Both the position numbers and the translations under genes were made by a program. 7,632 bases of DNA, from the NCBI GenBank assembly GCA_023411445.1, contig JAEYOT010000427.1, positions 1 to 7,632 on the forward strand, read 5' to 3'. Shown piece after piece: positions 1-6,742 of this stretch; position 1 is the first letter of the stretch; every line of letters begins with the position of its first letter. The notes under the pieces are model-generated. The model did not search any database. It saw only the letters and a list, made by a program, of their open reading frames with translations, and was not told where the DNA came from. Origin of the DNA: Pseudomonadota bacterium. GTDB taxonomy: Bacteria > Myxococcota_A > Polyangia > Polyangiales > Polyangiaceae.

Positions 1-83
1 GGGCGTCGCCGCCCCCGCGCCGCCACCGGCGCAACCCAAGAGCAACAAGCCGAGCACGGCGACGCTGCTCTGCGCGGCTCGCA

Positions 84-84
<1 letters not shown>
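1..84 (-). CDS. Lipoprotein, N-terminal part only (runs off left edge)
   Basis: An open frame of 28 codons begins with ATG at 84-82 and continues through the window edge without a stop. The N-terminus reads MRAAQSSVAVLGLLLLGC, a type II (lipoprotein) signal peptide: Arg2, a hydrophobic core of Val/Leu/Gly, and a lipobox L-L-G-C with the lipidated cysteine at residue 18. A Gly/Ala-rich stretch follows, the usual flexible start of a mature lipoprotein. The start codon shares one base with the stop of the upstream TSP3 barrel gene (TGATG), so the two are probably co-transcribed and translationally coupled. The mature domain lies outside the window, so no function can be assigned. The start and the lipoprotein call are fairly secure because frame, overlap and lipobox agree. 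Confidence 0.72.
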
Positions 85-1583
<1,499 letters not shown>

Positions 1584-1591
1584 CGGGGCTT

Positions 1592-1596
1592 CTCCT
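1592..1596 (-). promoter_or_regulatory. Ribosome binding site AGGAG for the TSP3 barrel gene
   Basis: Read on the minus strand, AGGAG lies 8 nt before the TTG at 1583-1581. Neither alternative upstream start (TTG at 1691, ATG at 1646) gives a normal-length signal peptide. This site is the main reason for choosing the TTG start. Confidence 0.65.
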
Positions 1597-1695
1597 GAAG
1601 AAGATGGGGGGACGAAACGGGCGCAAAAAGGCCGAGTGGAAGCCATGGTTTCAAACTGCGCGAACAAGTGCAATCGGAAGGAGCGCTTCAATCAC

Positions 1696-1701
1696 ATCAT
1701 A
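1696..1701 (-). promoter_or_regulatory. Possible -10 element (TATGAT) for the leftward operon
   Basis: On the minus strand TATGAT matches the sigma-70 -10 consensus at five of six positions, in a locally AT-richer part of the divergent gap. A start about 7 nt downstream would give a leader of roughly 100 nt before the TTG at 1583, and would leave out the start of the longer open frame at 1691. No convincing -35 element was found 16-18 bp upstream, so this is tentative. Confidence 0.22.
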
Positions 1702-1729
1702 ACGAGAGATGGGCTAGCATCGGACCACC

Positions 1730-2959
1730 GTGGCTCTCTGTGCTTCTTGCCGAACCGTGCTCGTCCCCGAGGCGCGGTTTTGTCCTCAGTGCGGCCTGCA
1801 GGTCCCGGGCTCGCCCGGCTCGCGCCAGCGCATAGGACCCGGGAGTGAAGTCACGCTGGGAGACTTCGGTAAGTGCGTGCTCGGTCACGTCATCGGCGAG
1901 GGCGGGATGGGCGTCGTGTACCGCGGCTGGCTCTACTACAATCCCGCCGGCCGGTTCGCGAGCACGCCGCCCCATCCGGTGGCCCTCAAGGTGCTGCACC
2001 CGCTGATCCGCGGCAAGCCCCGCGCCGAGCGCTTGTTTCGCCACGAAGCGGAGATCTTGGGCCAGCTCAGCCACCCGAACATCGTGCATTGCTTCGGCTT
2101 GTTCGATCACGACGGCGAGCTCTGCATCGCGATGGAGCTGGTTCAGGGGGAGTCCTTGGCGGAGCTGCTCATGCGCGCCTCGGCCGGTAGCACGCTGCCT
2201 CGGCTCCCCTACGCTCAAGCCTGGCACTACCTGGCGCAGCTGCTCGGCGCGCTGGAGAGCCTGCACGCGATGGGCATCGTGCACCGCGACGTGAAGTCCG
2301 CCAACGTCCTCATTCGTACGGACAACATCGCCAAGCTGACGGACTTCGGCATCGCTCGGCTGCCGGCGGAGCTCGCCAAGCAGAGCGGCGGCATGGCGCC
2401 CGGCACCGGCGCTTACATGGCGCCCGAGCAGGTGATGGGGCAGCCGCTGGATCCGCGCGCCGACCTCTACGCCGCAGCCATCGTCTTGTACGAGATGCTG
2501 ACCGGGACGACCCCGTTCGATAGCCCCGACCGCACGGAGCTGGCCGTGCGCGCGGCTCAGCTGGACGAAGCGCCTCCCCCCATCAGCCGGGTGGTCCCTG
2601 GCTGCCCGCCGGCGCTGGACTTGGTGCTGGCGCGCGCCCTGGCCAAGCACCGGGACCTTCGTTACGACAGCGCCCGCGCACTAGGTGAAGCGGTGCGCCT
2701 GGCGCTGGCCTTGCCGGAGTCGCCCGGCTGGAAGGCCCAGGCAGAGCTGTCCAAGGTCGCCAAGACGCTCTCGATGGCGATGCCCCAGCTGCTCGAGCAG
2801 GACCCCGAGAGTCGCTCGGTCCCAAAGACGGCGGACGACGCTCCGGCGGTGCCCCGCACCATTTCCGAGCCGCCTTCTGCGTCCATGACGGCGGCCCTGG
2901 CCGAGGCCAATCGCTACGCGACGGACGTCATGACCGCCTTCAAAAAAGGCCAAGGTTGA
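1730..2959 (+). CDS. Soluble Ser/Thr protein kinase (Hanks type) with N-terminal zinc ribbon
   Basis: This 409-residue protein transfers phosphate from ATP to Ser/Thr of protein targets. Residues 4-21 form a zinc ribbon (C4-x2-C7 and C18-x2-C21). The kinase domain runs from about 50 to 325. It has the glycine loop G56-E-G-G-M-G, the ATP-anchoring lysine K87 in VALK, the helix-C glutamate E106, the catalytic H185-R-D-V-K-S-A-N192, the Mg-binding D205-F-G and the A231-P-E. All catalytic residues are intact, so it should be active. The loop between the glycine loop and K87 is about ten residues longer than usual (W67 to P83). Residues about 330-409 are a Pro/Ser/Thr-containing tail with no recognised domain. 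No transmembrane segment or PASTA repeat is present, so it is cytosolic, unlike the membrane-anchored PknB type. GTG at 1730 is the first start after an in-frame TAG at 1715; no strong Shine-Dalgarno precedes it. It is divergent from the TSP3 gene and 60 nt ahead of the porin-like gene. Substrates are unknown. Confidence 0.92.
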   Translation: MALCASCRTVLVPEARFCPQCGLQVPGSPGSRQRIGPGSEVTLGDFGKCVLGHVIGEGGMGVVYRGWLYYNPAGRFASTPPHPVALKVLHPLIRGKPRAERLFRHEAEILGQLSHPNIVHCFGLFDHDGELCIAMELVQGESLAELLMRASAGSTLPRLPYAQAWHYLAQLLGALESLHAMGIVHRDVKSANVLIRTDNIAKLTDFGIARLPAELAKQSGGMAPGTGAYMAPEQVMGQPLDPRADLYAAAIVLYEMLTGTTPFDSPDRTELAVRAAQLDEAPPPISRVVPGCPPALDLVLARALAKHRDLRYDSARALGEAVRLALALPESPGWKAQAELSKVAKTLSMAMPQLLEQDPESRSVPKTADDAPAVPRTISEPPSASMTAALAEANRYATDVMTAFKKGQG

Positions 2960-2972
2960 CAGTCCGACAGGG

Positions 2973-3027
2973 CGATGCGAAAGGGACTCGCCGCCGCTCT
3001 GGACACAGGCGGAGTATCGATGCGAAA
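2973..3027 (+). repeat. Duplicated start-site sequence CGATGCGAAA
   Basis: The same 10 bases, each containing an in-frame ATG-CGA-AA, occur at 2973-2982 and 3018-3027, exactly 45 nt (15 codons) apart. Both encode Met-Arg-Lys. Only the second leads straight into a signal peptide. Confidence 0.6.
3011..3014 (+). promoter_or_regulatory. Ribosome binding site GGAG for the porin-like gene
   Basis: GGAG, within AGGCGGAG, lies 5 nt before the ATG at 3020. The upstream in-frame ATG at 2975 has AGGG only 2 nt away, which is too close for efficient initiation. This supports the start at 3020. Confidence 0.6.
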
Positions 3028-5158
3028 ACGCTCCGCTTTACTGGTTTCGGCGTTCAGCGCCACCCTGGCTTTTCACTCCCTCGCGCAGCAGCCCGCGCCG
3101 GACGCCAAGCGCCCCGCGGAGCCGCAGCCTGCGGAGCCGACTCCGCCCGCAGCAGCGCCAGCGGCACCGGCTCCTGCAGCGCCGGCTCCAACAACGCCGG
3201 CACCCGCCGCACCAGCTCCTGCTGCTGCGCCGACAGAAGCTCCGCCGGCTGAAGCGACCGAAGACGAAGAGCCCGCAGCTGAGCCCAGCGCGCTCCCGCC
3301 GGCGCAGCCCGGTCTCACTCCCCTACCGGTGTGGCCCGAGCCTGCCGCCGATAGCGAGGCGCTCGAGCGCCAAGGCAGCCAGCGCCCCACCGCCAAGCCC
3401 GCCGCCGGCGACGCCGTGTTCGCTGAAGATTGGTGGACGCACACGCGCGCCATCCTCGAGTGGCACGGGCAGTTCCGCGCTCGCGGTGAGCTGTTCTACA
3501 AGTTTCACTTGGGCCGCGTCGATCCACCGTCGACCGCGCTGTGGCCGCGCCCGCTGGATCATCGCTACCGCTTCGTGAGCGGCAGCAACTCCAACGCGAG
3601 CGACACGATTGGTCCGGCGCTGTGCACGCCCGACGAGGTGGGCAGCGGCACGCAGGACGGCTTCGGCGACGCCACGCGCGGCTGCGACGACAACACCAAC
3701 GCGGGCGCCAACCTCCGCTTCCGGCTCACGCCGGAGTTTCACGTCTCGGACAACCTGCGCGTTTTGACGCAGATCGACCTGCTGGACAACATCGTGCTCG
3801 GCTCCACGCCGAGCGGCTACGACGCGAGCGGTGGCTCGGTGCGCGGCCGCTCCGGCTACGCGCCGCTCGGCGTGCTGGACGACGACGCGAGCACGCCCAG
3901 CTCCGGTCGCAACAGCTTGCGCGACAGCATCTTGGTCAAGCGCGTGTGGGCCGAGTGGGTGACTCCCGTCGGCCAGCTGCGCTTCGGTCGTATGCCGAAC
4001 CACTGGGGTCTCGGCATGGTGTGGAACGCGGGCGACGGCCACGACGACGACTACCAGTCGACGATCGACCGCGCGCAGATCATCAGCGGCGTCAAATCGC
4101 TGGATCTGTACGTCTCGGCCGCGATGGACTTCCCGAACGACGGCCCCACCAGCGACAACATCTCGCTCGAGCGTGGCCAGCCTTACGACGTGGCCCAGCT
4201 GGACGACGTGAACCAGTACACGTTCAGCATCGCGCGCAAGAAGAGCCCCGAGCTCCTCAAGGCCGCGCTGAATAATGGCGAAGTGGTGCTGAACGGCGGC
4301 GTCCAGCTCCAGTACCGCCACCAGCTGCTCGCTACGGACCACCCGGGTGCCTGCACGAGCGGAGGCGCGGCGCTCGGCTGCGCGGGCGCGGACATCACGT
4401 TCGTGCGGCGCGACGCCAACATCTGGCTGCCGGACGCGTGGCTGCAGCTCTTGTACCGTGGCTTCCGCTTCGAGACCGAGGTCGCGACCGTCCAAGGCAC
4501 GATCGCGAACATCAGTACGGAGGAAGGCTCCACGGCAGCTGACCGCGACTACAAGCTGCGCAGCTGGGGCTTCGCCGCCGAGATCGAGCAGCTCTTGGCC
4601 GAGAACAAGCTGCAGCTCGGCTTCAAGTTCGGCTGGGCCTCGGGTGACTCGGACGTCGACAGCCTCACGCCCGGCAGCGGCTTCCAGAACCAGAACGGTG
4701 ACCACACCGTCTCGACCTTCCGCTTCCACCCGAGCTACGGGCTAGATCTCATCCTGTACCGCAACCTGCTGACGCGCGTGCAGGGCACTTACTACTTCCG
4801 TCCGAGCGTGAAGTACGACTTCTTGCGCGATCCCAACGGCCAGAAGATCGGCGGCGGCATCGCCGCGATCTGGTCGCGCGCGAGCGAGTTCATGCAGACG
4901 CCCGGCCACGATCGCGACCTGGGCGTCGAGGTGAACGGCCAGCTCTACTTCCAGAGCAAAGACGGCTCTCTCAACGACGAGCTCGGGCGCATGGGCGGCT
5001 TCTTCGCCAAGCTGGAGTACGCCGTGCTGTTCCCGATGGCGGGTCTCGGCTACACCAGCGGCGCCGCCGCCGCGGTCAACCAAGCCGCGAGCGATACGGA
5101 AGCAGCGGACACCAGCCTGGCCCAGGCCTTGCGCCTCTACCTCGGCGTCGCCTTCTAG
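3020..5158 (+). CDS. Large porin-like outer-membrane beta-barrel protein (TIGR04551-like)
   Basis: The 712-residue product begins with a clear signal peptide (MRKRSALLVSAFSATLAFHSLA|QQ, cut after residue 22). A Pro/Ala/Glu-rich linker of about 115 residues follows, then a barrel domain from about residue 138 to the end. The barrel has many alternating hydrophobic/polar strands such as LRFRLTPEF, GQLRFGRM, LQLGFKFGWA and LEYAVLFPMAG. It ends in LRLYLGVAF, with the C-terminal phenylalanine expected of a BAM-recognised barrel. The block around 308-353 (VKRVWAEW..P.G.LRFGRM.NHWGLGM...GD) resembles the myxobacterium-restricted TIGR04551 family as I recall it; this was not searched. Four cysteines, C202/C222 and C445/C454, lie in loop-like segments and could form disulfides outside the barrel. 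The ATG at 3020 is chosen over the in-frame ATG at 2975 because it has GGAG 5 nt upstream and puts the signal peptide at the very N-terminus. The gene lies 60 nt after the kinase stop and may share its transcript. Its transport substrate, if any, is unknown. Confidence 0.83.
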   Translation: MRKRSALLVSAFSATLAFHSLAQQPAPDAKRPAEPQPAEPTPPAAAPAAPAPAAPAPTTPAPAAPAPAAAPTEAPPAEATEDEEPAAEPSALPPAQPGLTPLPVWPEPAADSEALERQGSQRPTAKPAAGDAVFAEDWWTHTRAILEWHGQFRARGELFYKFHLGRVDPPSTALWPRPLDHRYRFVSGSNSNASDTIGPALCTPDEVGSGTQDGFGDATRGCDDNTNAGANLRFRLTPEFHVSDNLRVLTQIDLLDNIVLGSTPSGYDASGGSVRGRSGYAPLGVLDDDASTPSSGRNSLRDSILVKRVWAEWVTPVGQLRFGRMPNHWGLGMVWNAGDGHDDDYQSTIDRAQIISGVKSLDLYVSAAMDFPNDGPTSDNISLERGQPYDVAQLDDVNQYTFSIARKKSPELLKAALNNGEVVLNGGVQLQYRHQLLATDHPGACTSGGAALGCAGADITFVRRDANIWLPDAWLQLLYRGFRFETEVATVQGTIANISTEEGSTAADRDYKLRSWGFAAEIEQLLAENKLQLGFKFGWASGDSDVDSLTPGSGFQNQNGDHTVSTFRFHPSYGLDLILYRNLLTRVQGTYYFRPSVKYDFLRDPNGQKIGGGIAAIWSRASEFMQTPGHDRDLGVEVNGQLYFQSKDGSLNDELGRMGGFFAKLEYAVLFPMAGLGYTSGAAAAVNQAASDTEAADTSLAQALRLYLGVAF
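3095..3298 (+). repeat. Low-complexity Pro/Ala-rich coding tract
   Basis: Codons for residues 26-93 of the porin-like protein encode runs of PA, AP, AAP and PAE units, becoming acidic (ATEDEEPAAEP) towards the end. The DNA is a GC-rich near-repeat of GCC/CCG/GCT codons. Such stretches form extended, rigid linkers, as in TonB and some OmpA-type proteins, and can span part of the periplasm. Confidence 0.7.
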
Positions 5159-5183
5159 GGGCGTCGGCTCTCACCTCGGCACG

Positions 5184-5210
5184 CCCCGCATTCTCGGGCA
5201 TAATGCGGGG
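5184..5210 (+). promoter_or_regulatory. Perfect 9-bp hairpin abutting a GTG start codon
   Basis: CCCCGCATT (5184-5192) and AATGCGGGG (5202-5210) are exact reverse complements separated by a 9-nt loop. The right arm ends at the base before the GTG start of the lipoprotein gene, and the stem takes up the only G-rich sequence near that start. There is no U-tract after the stem, so it is not a standard intrinsic terminator. It could reduce translation of the lipoprotein, act as a processing site between the porin-like gene (stop at 5158) and the next genes, or be a protein-binding palindrome. Confidence 0.55.
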
Positions 5211-6101
5211 GTGACTCCGTCGCTCCGCTTCTCGCTCGCCGCATCGCTCTTGCTGGCCGCCTCGGCTTGCTCCAGCGACCCGGCCGAGACGACGGGCGGA
5301 GCTGGCGGTAGCGGAGCCAGCGCTAGCGGCGGGGCCGCGGGCGGCAGCTCGGCACCGCAGACCTGTCCGCCCGGCCCGGGCCGAGAGACGCCCGCGGACG
5401 CGCGCTTCGTGGAGGACGTGTCCGCTCGCATCGTCGACGCCGATGGCGAGCCCACCTCCTCGGGCCTGGTGCAGATCTGCGGCAAGAACCTGTGCATCAA
5501 CGCGGACGTGCCCGACAGCGGCGTGCTAGCCGAAACGGTCAACGACGATTTCGACGCCCCCGCCCTCAAATACGGGGACGGCAAGCAGTGGGGCAAGCTC
5601 GCGGTCGGGCTCGGTGATGGCACGAGCGAGCTCGGTACGCTGGTGGCTGTCCGCCTGCCTGACTTCGAGCAAGGCGTGGAGCTCCGCGCCGGCGCGGCCG
5701 CGACGTCGGACGACGTCACGCTGGAGCTGGCGTCCGACGCGGTCGTGCAGTTCGACACGCTGACATACGAGGACGAGAGCCAGCTGAGCTTCCGCGCCGC
5801 CCGCCTGCCCTCCGCGGCCATCGACGCGTTGGGGCAGGATTTTGCCGTCGTTTACACGCTCGCACCAGTGGAGACGCACCTCTGCCCAGGCGCCAGCGTG
5901 AGCCTGAGCAACAGCGCCGAGCTCGAGCCCGGCACCGAGGTGGAGCTGTTCATGCTGGGGCTGGACGTGCTGGAGGAGTGGGCCGGCTACGGCCAGTGGC
6001 AGAAGGTCAGCGACGGCGTGGTCAGCGAGGACGGCGCGAGCATCGCGTTCGACGATCCGTTGCCCGTGCTCACGACCATCGGCGTGAGGGTCAAGCCTTG
6101 A
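5211..6101 (+). CDS. Cell-envelope lipoprotein, first gene of a three-gene run
   Basis: This 296-residue protein starts at GTG 5211. Residues 1-20 are a lipoprotein signal peptide (core LAASLLLAASA) with the lipidated Cys20. The lipobox A-S-A-C has Ala where Leu is commonest but is acceptable. A Gly/Ser/Ala-rich tether spans residues 21-50. The mature part begins near C52 and has further cysteines at C90, C95 and C225. Residues about 66-105 (VSARIVDADGEP..GLVQICGKNLC) resemble the opening strands of a carboxypeptidase-regulatory-like or CnaB-type beta-sandwich. The last 60 residues (ELFMLGLDVLEEW..YGQWQKVSDGVVS) look like a second compact beta module. I recognise the general style from myxobacterial lipoproteins but no named function. 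No usable Shine-Dalgarno precedes the GTG: the adjacent GGGG is too close and is paired in a hairpin. The stop overlaps the next gene's start, so the two are coupled. Confidence 0.82.
   Translation: MTPSLRFSLAASLLLAASACSSDPAETTGGAGGSGASASGGAAGGSSAPQTCPPGPGRETPADARFVEDVSARIVDADGEPTSSGLVQICGKNLCINADVPDSGVLAETVNDDFDAPALKYGDGKQWGKLAVGLGDGTSELGTLVAVRLPDFEQGVELRAGAAATSDDVTLELASDAVVQFDTLTYEDESQLSFRAARLPSAAIDALGQDFAVVYTLAPVETHLCPGASVSLSNSAELEPGTEVELFMLGLDVLEEWAGYGQWQKVSDGVVSEDGASIAFDDPLPVLTTIGVRVKP
6086..6090 (+). promoter_or_regulatory. Ribosome binding site GAGGG for the thioredoxin-fold lipoprotein
   Basis: GAGGG lies 7 nt before the TTG at 6098, inside the 3' end of the preceding lipoprotein gene. 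It favours TTG 6098 over the in-frame GTG at 6110, which would also remove the only positive residue of the signal peptide. Confidence 0.6.
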
Positions 6102-6739
6102 GGCACTGCGTGCTCGCGCTGTGCTGCCTGCTCGCTGGCTGCGGCAGCGGTGCCCCGGAGATCCCAGCCGAGCTGCTGGGTCAGAGCTCTGGCTGCGCTG
6201 CTCCGGACTACCCTACGGACGGCGTCGGCACCGAGCCAGGGGATCGAGTGAGCAACGCGTGCTTCACCGGCTACCGCGCGCCCGAGCGCGTCGCGCCCAG
6301 CGAGCAGAACCGCGAGACGGTGGCGCTGTCGGACTACTACGATCCCACCGGCAGCAAGGGCGTGAGCTTGATCTTGCTCAACACCGCCGCCATCTGGTGC
6401 AGCGCGTGCGTGAGTGAGCACCGCACGCTGCCCCGCTTTCAGGAGGAGCTCGGCCCCGAGGGCCTGGTCATCCTCAGCACCTTGTTTCAGGACGCCGAGC
6501 GGGACCCGGCCAGCATGGCCGACGTGGAGCGGTGGATCGCCACCTTCCGCACGAATTTTCCGATGGTCGCGGACCCGGAGCTACAGATGGGCGCCTACGC
6601 TTCTCCGGACTCGGCCCCGCTGAACATGCTAGTCGATCCGCGCAGCATGCAGATCGTGCGCAAGTACGTGGGTGATCAGGGCACCGTGATGTGGCCGTAC
6701 ATCCGAGCGGAGCTCGCCGCTCGCTCCGCCAGCCGCTGA
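6098..6739 (+). CDS. Thioredoxin-fold (TlpA/AhpC-TSA-like) lipoprotein
   Basis: With the TTG start at 6098 the protein has 213 residues. It begins MRHCVLALCCLLAGC: a very short lipoprotein signal with a perfect lipobox L-A-G-C and the lipidated Cys15. The redox site is W100-C101-S-A-C104 after the strand VSLILLNTAAI, the position expected for the first beta-alpha unit of a TlpA/ResA-like thioredoxin fold. P174 in the SAPLNMLVDP segment fits the cis-proline facing the active site. A second cysteine pair, C33 and C55, lies in the N-terminal extension (YPTDGVGTEPGD segment). The CxxC implies thiol-disulfide exchange in the periplasm or at the membrane. Whether it reduces, oxidises or only binds its partner cannot be told. 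Its TTG overlaps the previous TGA (TTGA) and its stop is 3 nt from the next ATG, so it is the middle gene of a tight operon with envelope partners as likely substrates. The open frame extends further upstream out of register with the previous gene, but that extension has no signal peptide. Confidence 0.87.
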   Translation: MRHCVLALCCLLAGCGSGAPEIPAELLGQSSGCAAPDYPTDGVGTEPGDRVSNACFTGYRAPERVAPSEQNRETVALSDYYDPTGSKGVSLILLNTAAIWCSACVSEHRTLPRFQEELGPEGLVILSTLFQDAERDPASMADVERWIATFRTNFPMVADPELQMGAYASPDSAPLNMLVDPRSMQIVRKYVGDQGTVMWPYIRAELAARSASR

Positions 6740-6742
6740 CAG

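Noticed and set aside
1697..2650. A 317-codon minus-strand frame opposite the kinase
   Set aside because: The plus strand encodes every kinase motif in order, while the minus frame has none and is Arg/His/Gln-rich.
2936..2950. A short hairpin (GCCTT / AAGGC, 5-nt loop) at the kinase 3' end as a possible terminator
   Set aside because: The stem is only five base pairs, lies inside the coding sequence before the stop, and no T-tract follows.
3323..4729. A 468-codon open frame on the minus strand, opposite the porin-like gene
   Set aside because: Its composition is Arg/Ala/Val/His-rich with no fold-like pattern, and it lies fully across a gene with a signal peptide, barrel strands and a C-terminal Phe. 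It is the expected by-product of GC-rich third positions.
5203..5214. A tiny ORF ATG-CGG-GGG-TGA overlapping the lipoprotein start
   Set aside because: It has three codons, no ribosome site, and falls in the right arm of the hairpin; a chance occurrence is more likely than a leader peptide.
5978..6097. N-terminal extension of the thioredoxin-fold frame upstream of its TTG
   Set aside because: It is Arg-rich, overlaps the preceding lipoprotein gene in another register, and would bury the lipobox 40 residues inside the protein.
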